Source: Malus domestica (Eukaryota; Streptophyta; Magnoliopsida; Rosales; Rosaceae). Taken from it: DNA of 64,000 nucleotides. Below are positions 24,346 through 36,195 of the stretch, in pieces. Below the pieces are notes generated by a model. It did no database searches, was not told where the DNA came from, and saw nothing but the letters and a program-made list of their open reading frames with translations. Both the position numbers and the translations under genes were made by a program. Location: assembly GCF_042453785.1 (NCBI RefSeq), contig NC_091674.1, positions 25,957,001 to 26,021,000 of the forward strand. The letters are read 5' to 3'. Position 1 is the first letter of the stretch; each line of letters begins with the position of its first letter.

Positions 24346-24649
24346 TGTTAGAGTTCGAGTGAATTAGCTGTGTTTCTATGGAAGTAAGGAATCTGAAAGG
24401 TTAGAGAAAGATACAATGTCAAGGAGTGCTCTGTTCTTCTCTCAAAGTCTAAGAGGTGATCTTTCATATATTTTACTCAATACATGCGCTAAGGCATATG
24501 TACGTAATTACTAGCCTTAGCTGGATATCCATCATCAACATTACAATCTCAGCCTTACACTTGTCATAATCTAAGACTAAGTGAATACACAATTCAAAAC
24601 AAGGCTTATTTACTTTAACTCTACTTAGCTCACAGCTTATACACGAATA
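24346..24649 (-). repeat. 5' LTR of the Copia element (element orientation)
   Basis: Direct repeat of 19794-20097. On the minus strand it is followed by TGGCCTCAGAGC, a tRNA-Met-type primer-binding site. Confidence 0.9.
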
Positions 24650-24810
24650 GGGTTTAACAATCATAAAACTTAGAAAGGGTTCAAGCCTTCAAGGCAATCA
24701 TCAAGTAGTCGTTGCATATAATAGAAAACATAAACTCCTTTCATAGCTTGATAAACAGCGAAATGTGTGCAGAAACACAGTTTATTCGAATCCTTGTAAC
24801 TTTATTTCTT

Positions 24811-26436
24811 TCACTCACATTGGCTCCCCTCTCTCTTGGCTTGAGCATATTCTTTCACCATCGAGTTAGTCATAATTGTTACCTCTGGAATGTGCCTGAT
24901 TTTGTAGTTTTCCTCTCCGCCATCAGGTTTCAGCCGTTCTGCAAGATCATCCGGCAAAGGCAACAAATCCAACAGCTCAAGGTTGGTGAGAAACTGCAGA
25001 CCTTCAGGAAGCATCCGCAGATGCAAACAATTGCGCAAGTGGAGATATTTCAAGCTCAGTAGTGCTCCCTCTTCAATTTCTATCCACTTCTCAAGAACAC
25101 GCGAAGCAATGGTTAGAACCTGGAGCTTTGGAAATCCACCAATGCAACAGAATTCTTTCCCTATTTTCTTAGCATCATAAGCATTCCAAAGGCTAAGATT
25201 TTCCAAGTTGGGTAGCAGTTGAAGTACCAATAATGAGTCCTCAGATATATGAGAGTTTCCTAATCTTAGATTTGTAAGCCTTTCCAAGGAACCGAACCAA
25301 GTAGGTAGCTTTCCTCCAACGCCTTCCAAGCGAAGCTTTTGGAGAAATGGTGGGGGAGAGAATGAATCCGGGAGGATAAGATTTCCCCCGCAGAAGGTCA
25401 TAGGATTTCCCCCGCTGAAGGTGTCTTTTCCTTCTAGAGACAAGGAAAGGAGGTCTGACATCTTCGTTATAGAGGCAAGTAGCTCACTGATATTCTCTTC
25501 AGCAACATCCATCACTCCAAGTTTTCTGAGCCGTATTAGATTACCTAATTCTTCTGCAATTCCACCACCAGCATGTATACCTGTAAGGGTCAGAAGGTCA
25601 TTCAAGCTTCCTATTCCGGCAGGTAGCTTCATCCCATGAACATCTTGGTACATGCTCTTGAACATTTTGAGGTGCCTCAGCCTAACAAGACAGAGTACAT
25701 CATTTGGCAAGGCGGTTAAATGCCTACACCATCTGATATCAAAAGTTTGTAGAGCTTTTAATTTACCTAGCCCCTCTGGAAGCTCTTCTATATCAGTGTG
25801 GTTCAAGCCAAGATACAGGAGATTTATCATGTCTCCCACTTCATCTGGTAACGTTTTGATTTTGGTACGCTCCAGATCCAGCACTCTTAAAGAGTTTGCA
25901 CCATTAAACTGTAACCAGTTACCTTCATGTTGAGAAAGATTTTGCCCAAGAAGGAACAAAGAAGAAACTTGATGATTGTTCATGTGGGATATGAGTTGTG
26001 TGATGTCTGAGCAAATGAAAACCCGAAAGACTTTAAATTTGCCTTCCTCCATTTGACGAACACAGAATTCTCGTGCAGGGGAGGAGACCTGAAATCTTGT
26101 CCCTCTTGAGTCAGAGTGATGCTCCTTGAGTTGAATCATTCCTAGACTGATCAATTCATATAAATTTTCTTCTGCCACATCCTCCATAATCCGCCCTGCT
26201 TTTTCTTGTACCAGTCCCTGGGCCACAAGTAACCGAATAAGTTTTCCTTTCGGAATCCCATGGTAGTCAGGGAGGATGGAGCAATACATTAAGCAGTGCT
26301 GAAGATAATCCGGTAAGGTTCCATAGCATGTTTCCAGTGGAAGAGATGAAGAAGAACAAGATATCGCAACTTCTTCGCTCTCTTCAGAGTTTCTACTTTC
26401 CTCCGTCTCTCCTTCAGTGGTGTTTGAACTAGCCAT
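24811..26436 (-). CDS. NLR-derived protein: winged-helix remnant plus LRR, no NB-ARC core (541 aa)
   Basis: One uninterrupted frame from ATG 26436. After a short Ser/Glu-rich leader (MASSNTTEGETEESRNSEES) the protein enters the end of a CC-NLR NB-ARC domain. Residues ~45-77 match the RNBS-D/winged-helix region (CLMYCSILPDY, GKLIRLLVAQGLVQ). Residues ~78-125 are the rest of that helix bundle, ending at a degenerate MHD site (FQVSSPAREFCV). Residues ~180-505 form leucine-rich repeats (SLRVLDLERTKIKTLPDEVG, LLYLGLNHTDIEELPEGLG). The coiled coil, P-loop, kinase-2 and GLPL motifs are absent, so it cannot act as a normal nucleotide switch. Known CC-NLRs of the RPM1 type run to about 900 residues. 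The intact 541 codons suggest it is expressed or only recently truncated. A damaged tandem copy lies at 36818-37320. The chromovirus 3' end is about 150 bp past the stop codon. It may be a decoy or helper LRR, or a pseudogene. Confidence 0.75.
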   Translation of the reverse strand: MASSNTTEGETEESRNSEESEEVAISCSSSSLPLETCYGTLPDYLQHCLMYCSILPDYHGIPKGKLIRLLVAQGLVQEKAGRIMEDVAEENLYELISLGMIQLKEHHSDSRGTRFQVSSPAREFCVRQMEEGKFKVFRVFICSDITQLISHMNNHQVSSLFLLGQNLSQHEGNWLQFNGANSLRVLDLERTKIKTLPDEVGDMINLLYLGLNHTDIEELPEGLGKLKALQTFDIRWCRHLTALPNDVLCLVRLRHLKMFKSMYQDVHGMKLPAGIGSLNDLLTLTGIHAGGGIAEELGNLIRLRKLGVMDVAEENISELLASITKMSDLLSLSLEGKDTFSGGNPMTFCGGNLILPDSFSPPPFLQKLRLEGVGGKLPTWFGSLERLTNLRLGNSHISEDSLLVLQLLPNLENLSLWNAYDAKKIGKEFCCIGGFPKLQVLTIASRVLEKWIEIEEGALLSLKYLHLRNCLHLRMLPEGLQFLTNLELLDLLPLPDDLAERLKPDGGEENYKIRHIPEVTIMTNSMVKEYAQAKREGSQCE

Positions 26437-27286
26437 TGAGTTCTACAAACTGTGTTTGCATATTCATAAGAGAAAGATAGCAATATATAGGTGACAGATG
26501 CAAAGCATCCTAATTTCTTACTAATTTCTCAGAAAGCTTCGAGGAGAGCAAACAAGGTGAGGGACAAAGCATATACGGATGCAACAAGGCATATGCCGCA
26601 TGACGGATACCACAAAGCATAGACAGCTAACTAGTTTGAAGAAACTTTCAGCCATGTTACTTGATGTGACTTTGTGATAGTAACAGATGCAAATTTGTGA
26701 TGGTTGAGCTTTGTAAAATTAGATTTAAATATAAAGTTTATGAATAATAAAATTAAACATGATTATAATGAATTTGGGACAAGGATGGAGAGGATAATGA
26801 TAGTATGTACTGCCAAAAATACTCTTGCTATTTATTTATTTTTTTATTAATTACTCTTGTTTTTTTATAGTATTATTAACTACTCTTGTTACTTTGTGCT
26901 TGGTTCATATAGAAATATAATGTGAACACCATTTTCTTCACATTAGACCATTTCAAACTAGAATTGATGACTCACATCCATAAATTACATTTGGTTTGAT
27001 TGGAAACAGTGAGGGCCCGTTCGGTTCAATGTGTTGAAGTTTGGGAATGGTTATGAAATTGTACACCTATGTTTGATGAATTAATATGGTCGTGAAATTT
27101 TTTTAGAGAGCAAACATGGCAGCAGCGACGGAGTAGTTTTAAAATGACTTAGCAATGACATGAGGGCGATATGCCATATGTTATTGGAGGGAAAAAAAAT
27201 TTCAAGTGTCCTTCCACTTGTGTAATGACATATGACTTGTGTGTCCATGTTTCGGGTACACTGAAAAACCTCTCGACCACAACCAT
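26437..27286 (-). promoter_or_regulatory. Upstream region of the NLR-derived gene, duplicated at 37320-37685
   Basis: No open frame. Several stretches (GATAGCAATATATAGGTGA, TTTCTTACTAATTTCTCAG, GATGGTTGAGCTTTGTAAA, GCCCGTTCGGTTCAATG) recur in the same order upstream of the second copy, showing that the duplication included the promoter. The Copia at 27287 inserted into the far part of this region. Confidence 0.6.
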
Positions 27287-27484
27287 TGTTGGAAAGTCAA
27301 TTAGATCTTACCTTATAAGGATTGATTTAAAAAAGAACTTGATTTGTAATTTATATGTAATTGATACATTACTTAGTTTCCTTTGTTGTATAGCAAGATT
27401 GTAGGACCTCAGTTGTATAAATCAAGTTCATCAAATCAATGGAAGTAATCCTGACAGAATATTTTTTTCCATACTAATTTTACA
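27287..27484 (+). repeat. 5' LTR of the second Copia
   Basis: Direct repeat of 36196-36393 with about 7 differences in 198 bp. It starts TGTTGGAAAG and ends TTTTACA. Confidence 0.9.
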
Positions 27485-30400
27485 TGGTATCAGAGCAGGT
27501 TAATTCCTAGCTCTTTGCTTCCGCCATTGATCTCCTCGCTTTGATTATTGCTAGTTTCTTTGAGTTGTCCTCTTCACAATGGGCACCAATCAAGACATCA
27601 AAGATAAAAGCAAGACTAATGCTTCTCATCCAGTTTTTCTTCATCACTCCAATATTTCTTGGAGTCTTCCTAAAGGTTCTTCTCTGCCGAGATCAACTCA
27701 TAATAAGATGACTAGTCATCCTACATGTCTGTCAAAGTTAGTGCCTAATCTTTGTTGGATTATTGATAGTGGGGCAACAGACCACATCGTCTCAACCCCT
27801 AACTTACTAAACAGGAAAGTTATGAAGCCTTCTATGCCACCAGTGCTTCTTCCCAGTGGAGAGAGTGCACCCATCATTTCAACGGGGACTCTATCTCTTA
27901 ACTCTCACCTCTATTTACGAGATGTCTTATGCGTGCCTACCTTTCAAGTTAATCTTATGTCTGAGAGTCGGCTTACAGAAGGATTACAATGTTCAATGAC
28001 TTTTTTTCCTCATTGGTGTATTTTGCAGGACTTCGCTACGAGGACGACGATTGGTTTGGGTAAAGAACGTAATGGACTTTACTATCTCGTGGCATTGGCA
28101 TCTAACAAAGCACCTTCCATCCCTCGCCCAACCTGTCACCTACCTATTTCTGTTGCTGATTTGTGGCACCGTCATTTATGACACATCTCTTCTTCCTGTT
28201 TGCAGTTTTTAGCCCAGTCATCGTTAGATTGTCCTTCACAATTCAATGGTGTGTGTGATGCTTGCCATTTGGCTAAACAGACTCGCCTTCCTTTTCCCAC
28301 AAGTTCAATCTCAACATCAAGACCATTTTCACTTATTCATTATGACATTTGGGGTCCTCACAAAATTCCTACCATGTCTAGGGCACGATATTTTTTTTAC
28401 TATAGTGGATGATTATTCCCGTTTCACTTGGGTTTCCCTAATGCACCATAAACATGAACACAAGGCCTACTCAAATCTTTTTTTTCTATGGTCCATACCC
28501 AATTTCATACTAATATCCAAAACATCCGAGTGGATAATGGGGGGAGAGTTTGTTTCGTTGAAAGATTTTTTCCTAGAACAAGGGACCATTTACCAACATA
28601 CCTATGTCTATACTCTCCAACAAAATGGAGTAGTCGAGCGCAAACATCGCCATATCCTTGACGTCGTCAGAGCCTTGCGATTTCAAGCATGTCTTCCTCT
28701 TCACTTTTGGGGGGATTGTATCTACACAACGGTTTACTTGATTAACCGTTGACCTACTTCGCTTCTTTCAAAGAAAACCCCTTTGAAAAGTTGTATAATA
28801 AATTCCCCTCTTATAGCCACATGAAGGTTTTTGGGTGTCTTGCCTTTGCCACTACTGTTGGACCTACTACCAAATTTGACCCTAGGGCCAAGAAGTGTGT
28901 TTTTCTCGGTTACCCACATGGGCAAAGGGCCTACAAACTTTATGATTTGTCTACCAAAAAAATCTTTACAAGTTGTGACATTGTGTTTCACGAAAATGTT
29001 TACCCTTTTCAAGGTCAAGATCACAGCAGCACCGAATCTTTGCCCATCTCCAAATCTGTCATTCCCACTCCCGAACCAATCCTTGATTTGACTAATCAAC
29101 CACAAGAACTTCATGAATCATCAACAATTACTCCACAAAACCCCAAAGAACCTGAACCCTCATTCACACCACCTCACGACTTACCTGTTGTCCCTGCAGT
29201 AGGGGTGGGCACTTGGAACCGAAAACCGAAACCGAAACACGAATCGAATCAAACCGCACCAAACGGTTTGGTTTTGCGGTTTTGAAACGGTTTCGGTTTC
29301 AAAACCGAACCGCGGCACACAAAACGGTTTGGTTTCGGTTTTGGGTTTTCGAAACCGCACCGAAACCGAAACCGCACTTTTTTATTTTTATTTAGTTCAT
29401 TATTCAACTAGGTTATACAGAAAACTTATACATTTGGTTTTGCGCCGCTAGAACTTCTGGGTTTGCACCGACACCGAGTGGGTTTGCGACTGTATGCGCC
29501 TCCTTGCATCTCCGCCTGCGAGCGACTGCTTCTGCATCTACTTCTGCCTGCCTGCATCTACCTCTGCGAGTCACTGCTTTCATCTCTGCCTTGCCTCCAA
29601 TCTTGGAGTCGACACACCCAGAGCAGAGGTAAAAATTTCTCATCCTCTGTCTTCAATTTCATATATGTTGTTGTTAGATTAATTCGAATGTTAGGCAGGT
29701 TTGGGTTTGTTGTTAGATGAAGTTATGTGGTCACAAGTGACCTAGTACGGTTTTCATTTTTGAAAATCTGTTCTCTCTTTGTCTGGGCGTTGTCTATTAA
29801 AATTCCATCTCTTTAATTGTAATCCAATCTATATTGTGACATAATGTTATATATGGTTTCTCATTGCCCTTTATCCAAAAAATTTAAACATCTTTCAGAA
29901 TGCCAACATTTCATTTGCACCAACTTGTGGCACATGTTAATTGGTTTTGTGTTTGGAAACATAAACAGGAGTTAGGAGTTGCTATGACGAGGGAAAGCGA
30001 GTTGCTGAAACTTTGATGTTTGATTATCACAGGCAGCATGGCATAGGTACCATCACCTTTCTTAATTTTCTTCGTTTGATGCTTTCTTTTTGTTTGATAT
30101 CTCTGTTGAGACTTGTATTGCTTCAAAATGTTTTTCTTTGCTGTCTTGCTAAATTACGGTCCTTCACAGAGATAAGGATTGCTAGCCTTCAAGTTGTCTC
30201 CTCTATCAGAGTTAGTATATGAGCCGTGTCTTGTTGACAGCCTTTGTGGGGTTGGAAATGCTGATAATTTAGTGTTGTCAAAGGGGAAGCAAGCATAAGG
30301 GATTTGTTTGGGGCTTAAGTTTGATTACTGCTGCCAACACCAAGAAGAAAATTAATAGAGAATCTTATTATTTCCAACATGGTCACCAATTGGCACTTGA

Positions 30401-31249
30401 CAGCGTCTTAACCAAGATGGTTATTCAGATCCATCTTCTAATCCATTATTGTTAGTTTTTGAACAACTGATTTAGTGGTTGCATTTGACTTGTATTTGGC
30501 AGGTTGAGGACTAGATTTTTACTTGGAGCTCCATCAAGTTTTTGCTTGCCTCCTTGTTATTGAATTTCGTTGGCTTCTGATGCTAAGTTGAACTTGATTC
30601 ATAGATAAAAATCAGTGTGCTAGCTCCCGACATCGGAGTCTCAATGTGATTATTTACTGAGTTACTTGCTGCTCATACACTCCAATACAATTCATTACTT
30701 GTTAGATTGTTGGCCTCGTTAAAATAATTCAAATTTAGCACAAACTTGTTCGATTAAGTATTATATGAAGAAAAATTGTGGTCTTGTTCTTTCAAAGATG
30801 ATTATAAAACAGTACTATATGAATCTTTGCAGAATGAGAAGTTAGTTTTTAATTTGTGTGGGTGTAAGAGCCTCTTTCTCTTGAAGTCGACACACTATGT
30901 GGCTGTTTTCTTTTTCTGTGGTTTTATTTGTTGTTTTCAATTTGTTAATCTGTGACTGCGTTGATTCACCGTCTTCACTGCACCATTTGTTGTTTTCAGT
31001 TTGTTAATCTATGCATGGACCACTACTGTAACCCGTTCTCAACCGATGAACTTCAAACTATGGTGCGTATCGCGTCATTTTGCCTTCCTCCCTATTTATT
31101 CAGCTATTACATATCCAATTGTATTGATTACTGCTACAGTATAATAGAAATGTGAAGTACAAAGTCAATTTAAAAACCTAATATCTATCTATTTTCTTAG
31201 TATAAAATCCTAATATCTATCTATGTTCTTCTTTCGTATTTTATTTCAG

Positions 31250-33813
31250 TCAAGATATGAAGAATCCAGCAAGCATAGTGGGATTGGTTACTCTTCTACA
31301 GGGGACTCCCCTGAGAAGCCGGAGGACGAGGCAATAGAAATTGACTCGGAAAATGAAATAGACGTTGAAGGTGACTTTGAATCTGAGGGCGAAGATGAAA
31401 AGTAAGTAACTCTGATTCAAGAAAACGTAGTTGGGTTTGGGATCATTTTACAACATATTATGTGACAAAAAAACAGTCGAAAATCAATGAAAAGGGAGAG
31501 AAATATTTGGCCGAAGTAAAACTTAGGAGAGCTAAATGTAATTATTGCCCAAAACAGAGCAGTGTAGGTGATTATGCAGCTGAACCAAGAGTTAATGGCA
31601 CCACAAGCATGAGACACCACATTGAAAGATATTGTAAATTTTACCAAGGGAATAGAAGTAAAAAGCAAAAAGTTTTGGTTGGGGATAAAAGTAAAGGTAA
31701 CAATCTGGTAGCTGTTGGATTTTCACAAGAGAGTGTGTTAGAAGCATGTGTCAAGATGGTAGTCATAGATGAGATGCCATTTAGTACAGTTGATAAGATG
31801 GGGTTTCGGCTTTTTTGTGCTGTTGGTATTCCATTGTTTAAAGTGCCTTCTAGAAGAACTCTTGTGAGAACTTTTCTCAACATGTCTCATGAATCAAAAG
31901 CTTATTTGAAGAAAACCTTAAGTGCCCATAGAATTTGTCTCACTACCGACACTTGGACAAGCACACAAAACACCAATTATATGGTTCTTACTTCACATTT
32001 TATTGATCATGAATGGAATATGCATAAGAGGATCATAAACTTTTGTGTTATTCCTAACCACTATGGAACCACAATTGCAAAGTTAATTGAAAGTTGCTTG
32101 TTGGAATGGGGGATAGACAAAGTTATGACAATCACAGTGGACAATGCTTCCGCCAATAAAGTTGCTTTGGATCAACTTATGACGAAAATGAATAGGTGGG
32201 AAAATTCACAAGCTATTCTAGGTGGCAAGTATTTACATGTGAGATGCATCGCTCACATAACCAACATAATTGTGAGTCATGGGATGAAGAGGCTAAATAA
32301 TGGTCTATTAGCTATAAGAAATTGTGTGAGGTTCGTGAGGAGCTCTCCACAAAGATTGGAGCTTTTTAGGCAAGCCGTGAATAGGGTGAAATTGACATGC
32401 AAAGCAACGGTTTGCCTTGATTGCCCGACTCGGTGGAATTCTACATTTGTTATGTTGGATGTAGCCTTGAAATTTAAGAAGGCCTTTGCTACAATGGCGG
32501 AGGATGAAGCAAGTCCCTTTTTGGCTTACTTTAAGGAAGTTGAAGATGAAAAAGATGAAGATGGTGTAATTATTGTTTGCCAAACCAAGGGGAGGAAAAG
32601 GGTTGGACCACCAACGGAAGAAGATTGGTCCAAGGCGGAGGTTTTTGTCAAGTTTTTACGGGTGTTTTATGATGTGACTTTGAGGGTGAGTGCTTCTACA
32701 CATCCCACGGTTCATACCGGCCTCCATGATGTCATAAAAGTGGAGACCGCCATCAATAACTTGGAATCCCGAGCCAACATGCAAGTGGGTTTACTGTCGG
32801 AGCAATTATTGAAGGCAATGGCATCCGATATGAGATCAAAATATGAAAAATATTTTGACTCATACCATGAATTGAACCCTCTTATTGTGATTGGACTTGT
32901 TTTAGATCCGAGGTTCAAGTTGAGGCATGTCACACAACTCTTTAGAAAGAAACTTTCCGACATTGAGGCACAATTGAAAACTGAAGAAATAAAAAATATA
33001 TTGCGTGCCCTTTATGATGAATATGTTCCTAATGTTGAAGGTGGAAAATACATGAAGAAATCGGAAAGTTTACAATCACAACCTTCTTCTACCTCATCTA
33101 ATGTGGCTATGACGGAAGATGATCTAATTGATGAATGGATGCATTTTGTTGAAGATAGTGATGAGAAAGTGGTAGGAGATGATGTGGATTCTTATTTGTT
33201 TGATCCCTTGGTACAAATTACAAAAGAGGAGTCCACAAAATATTTTAACATTCTCCTATGGTGGAAGGTGAATGGTAACAAGTATCCTATCTTGGCCGCA
33301 ATTGCAAAAGATATTCTTGCAATTCAAGTTTCGACCGTGGCATCGGAGAGTGCTTTTAGCACCGGTGGTCGAGTGATTTCGGATTTTAGGAGTTCTTTAA
33401 CTCCTAAATCGGTGGAGGCCTTGATATGCATGCAAAATTGGTTGAGGGGTGATAATATTATTACTTTGGAGGATGATGCACCTTCAATTGACTACATTGA
33501 GTTCTATGAAAGTATTGAATCCGGTAAGTATATCAACTGAAATAAAAGAACTTTCTTTGTTTTCTTTTTTCAACTAAACATCAATTATATTTTTTATGTT
33601 TTGTATTGTGTAGAGTTGGCCAAATCGACTTCAAGCATTGCCTCTCTTACTCTTGATCAAGAACCACAACAAGCTCCAAAGCAATCTGAAGGTTCTAATT
33701 CACAAGAGCCTCCCCTTATGCGTTTACAAAGTGCAAGGTCTTCACAAGCTCAAAGGCCTCCTAAACCTTCAAAGAATAAGTGTCCAAAAGGAAAAGGAAA
33801 GGTAAAGGTTTGA
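31250..33813 (+). CDS. hAT transposase (BED zinc finger, RNase H-like core, hAT dimerisation domain)
   Basis: Coding starts after an AG at 31248-31249 (SRYEESSKHSGIGYSSTG, then an acidic stretch). The main frame to 33540 has a BED-type finger (WVWDHF, CNYCPKQSS, MRHHIERYC), the catalytic core with Asp in TTDTWTS (about 31949) and TVDNASAN (about 32141), HVRCIAHITN, an insertion domain, and the C-terminal hAT block STVASESAFSTGGRVISDFR with its Glu. A donor at 33524 (CCG|GTAAGT) and an acceptor at 33613 join in phase to a last exon encoding a basic tail (QRPPKPSKNKCPKGKGKVKV). One oddity: between the acidic stretch (ends EDEK near 31402) and WVWDHF the frame moves by one. The 20-bp GTAAGT..CAAG there is too short for a plant intron, so a single frameshift is more likely. 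The first coding exon with the ATG was not identified. Everything else is intact. Confidence 0.88.
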
Positions 33814-34049
33814 AACTTGAACGATGCAAAGTAAGTTGAAAACCAAGATTTTGTTGAATTTCATGAACCATTTATTTTTTTGGTTGTACTAATGCCATAA
33901 GGCATTTGACATTGAACTTTGTTTGAAACTTTGAAGTTTGAACTTTAGTTGTATTATGGCAAACTTAACTTTTCAATTGGGTTGTAGTAAACTATTGTGA
34001 TTGATTGGTGATCAAGTTGAATTTTAGTAGATGTGAATTATGTGATGCG

Positions 34050-34260
34050 TTTTTGTGCCATTTTTTGGTGCAGTTTTGTGCAGTTTTGGTGCAGTTGTGG
34101 TGTAATTTTTGCTGCAGTTTAGCTGCTGTTTTTTGTGCAGTTTTGTGCAGTTTTTTGCTGCAGTTTCAGTGCAGTTTTTTGCTGCAGGTTTGGTACAGTT
34201 TCTTGGTGTTGTTTTGCTGCAGGTTTGGTGCAGTTTTTGGTGCAATTTTGGTGCATATTC
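34050..34260. repeat. TGCAG-rich subterminal block of the hAT
   Basis: More than ten irregular repeats of GTGCAGTTTT or GCTGCAGGTTTGG, 250-460 bp from the right end. Compare the GATTGCAGTTT block of the 7986 element. Confidence 0.65.
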
Positions 34261-36195
34261 ATTAATTAATATACAAGGAAAATAAGACCATCTTATACAT
34301 AAATATATGTATATTTTAAATTGTACATTTTTTTCTCAAAAACCAAACCGAAACCGTTTGAAACCGCACCGAACCGAACCAAACCGAACCAAACGGTTTG
34401 GTTTCATTTCGGTTTTGGCTTCAAAACCGCACCGCACCGCACCGCAAAAAGTTTCGATTTCGATTGTGGTTTCACTCAAAACCGCACCAAACCGCACCGC
34501 CCACCCCTACCCTGCAGTACCCCCAGCCTCACATTTCTCTCCACTTCCATATTTGACTTGTTAACCTGCCCTTACACCAACTTTGCCTTCTCCCACATCA
34601 CCACCACAACATGCAGCCTCAACTTCAACTCCATCACCAAATCTGACTAGTCAACCACCACAACCTATTCGCCAGTCAGAACGCCTTTGAGGTCCTTCTA
34701 CCTACCTCAAGGATTTTGTCTACAACCAGGCCGCATTGCAGGGACCCAAACAATCGTTGTCTTCGTTTTCAAGTCTCACACCAAGTACACGTTATCCGCT
34801 TTGTCATTTCCTTTCATACCATCGATATTCACCCAAACATTTGGCCTTTATTAGCCAAATCAGTCGCGTTGTGGAACCCCGTTCTTTTGCAGAGGCTAAA
34901 TTTGATCCCCGATGACAGCAAGCCATGCAATCTGAAATTGATGCCTTGGAATCCACTAATACATGGACCTTTACCACTCTCCCTCCCGGGAAGCAACTCA
35001 TTGGCTGCAAATAGGTCTACAAAGTCAAGCATCACTCTGATGGCTCTATTGAAAGGTTTAAGGTTCGTCTTGTTGCCAAAGGTTTCACCCAAACCGAAGG
35101 CATTGATTACCATGATACATTTTCTCCTACTGCAAAAATGACTATTGTTCGTTGCTTGCTTGCTCTTGCTGCTGCACGTAATTGGTCACTTAATCAACTC
35201 GATGTGAATAACGCATTCCTTCATGGTGATCTTCATGAAAAGATTTACATGTCTCCTCCACCTAGTTTTCAGCGGCAGGGGGAGAACTTAGTGTGTTGCC
35301 TTAACAAATCATTGTGTGGCCTCAAGCAAGCCTCTCGCCAATGGTTTGCAAAGTTCACAGAAGCTGTTCACGTTGCTGGTTATGTTCAGTCTAAAGCAGA
35401 CTACTCTCTCTTCACTCATAAATGTGGAAAGTCTTTTACCGCCCTTCTGATTTATGTTGACGACATATTAATCACAGGTAATGATGAAAAAGCTATCTTT
35501 TCCCTCAAACAGTTTCTTCACACTAGGTTTCGTATCAATGACCTTGGGGATTTGAAATTCTTTCTGGGGATTGAAGTCTATCGTTGTATATGTATTTCAT
35601 AAAGGAAATATACTCTGGATATACTCAAAGATGCTGGCTTGCAGGGTACACGACCTGTCAAGACTACTCCAGGTCAAGGCTTGTACTTTTCAGCAGAAAT
35701 TAATCTAAAATTGAGAGCATAGTGACTCTGATTGGGGAGGCTGTCGACTCACTCGGAGATCCACTACTGGATACTGCATTTTTATGGGAAATTCATTAAT
35801 ATCTTGGTTGTCCAAAAGACAAAAGACGGTTTCACTTTCTTCAGCCGAAGTTGAATATCGAGCCATGGCAAAGACTAGTTGTGAACTCACATGGTTGCGA
35901 TACCTTTTACATGATTTGCAACTACCTCATACTAAACCCGTGACACTTTTCTGTGACAACAAAGCAGCATTACACTTCGTTGCTAATCCGGTTTTTCATG
36001 AGAGAACACGACACATCGAGATGGATTGCCATTTTATTAGGGACAAGATTCAAGAAGGTTCAATTGTGACTAGTCATGTTCGTACTGCACAACAGCCAGC
36101 TGACGTGTTTACCAAGGCTTTGGGGGAAGTTGCTTTTACTGGAATTTTGCGCAAGTTATGAGTTCTTGACATTCACTCTCCAACTTGAGGGTGAG

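Larger units (their letters stand above)
19794..24649 (-). mobile_element. Full-length Ty1/Copia element, young, slightly broken
   Basis: Two 304-bp LTRs (19794-20097, 24346-24649) and an exact 5-bp target duplication GGGTT (19789-19793, 24650-24654). On the minus strand the order is Gag (IFSGENYEFWRIKM, CCHC knuckle CHNCDRFGHWAREC), protease (WYIDSGCSNHM), integrase (HTDLCGPM, zinc-binding part ahead), reverse transcriptase (YVDDIVYTG) and RNase H, which is the Copia order. The primer site just inside the right-hand LTR is a tRNA-Met variant. All domains are present. It looks nearly whole, with about three breaks. I count about 5 differences between the LTRs by eye (about 1.6%), suggesting insertion well under a million years ago at the commonly used rate of 1.3e-8 per site per year. 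Confidence 0.9.
16495..24659 (+). mobile_element. Chromovirus (Ty3/Gypsy), 5'-truncated, with two later insertions
   Basis: Parts in order: end of reverse transcriptase and RNase H (about 16.5-17.1 kb, ESDASGTGIGAVLQQ, TDHHYLKYFLQG), integrase zinc-binding and core (about 17.3-18.1 kb, SYWEGMK-like, MDFIVGLPPCK), and a C-terminal chromodomain (about 19.2-19.5 kb, ATEVLVQWQNHSNDDATWEP). A polypurine tract precedes a 3' LTR that starts TGTTAGATG at 19614 and ends TTAACA at 24659, split by the Copia at 19794-24649. A hAT miniature element sits at 18172-19063. The 5' half and 5' LTR are missing. It is broken, with more than five breaks. The chromodomain places it among chromoviruses, perhaps Reina-like. 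Confidence 0.75.
29200..34509 (+). mobile_element. Autonomous-type hAT transposon (5.3 kb) inside the Copia
   Basis: TIR TAGGGGTGGGC at both ends, exact 8-bp target duplication CCCTGCAG (29192-29199, 34510-34517). AACCGAAACCG-type subterminal repeats flank each end, and a TGCAGTTTT-rich block lies near the right end. It carries a full-length-looking transposase (31250-33813). A plausible non-coding leader exon ends at about 29628 (CAGAGCAGAG|GTAAAA). It sits in a Copia only about 1-1.5 million years old, so it moved recently. The element at 7986-10060 shares its TIR. Confidence 0.92.

Noticed and set aside
34005-34265. Cys/Phe/Leu-rich frame of 86 codons
   Set aside because: Translation of the TGCAG-rich subterminal repeat of the hAT.
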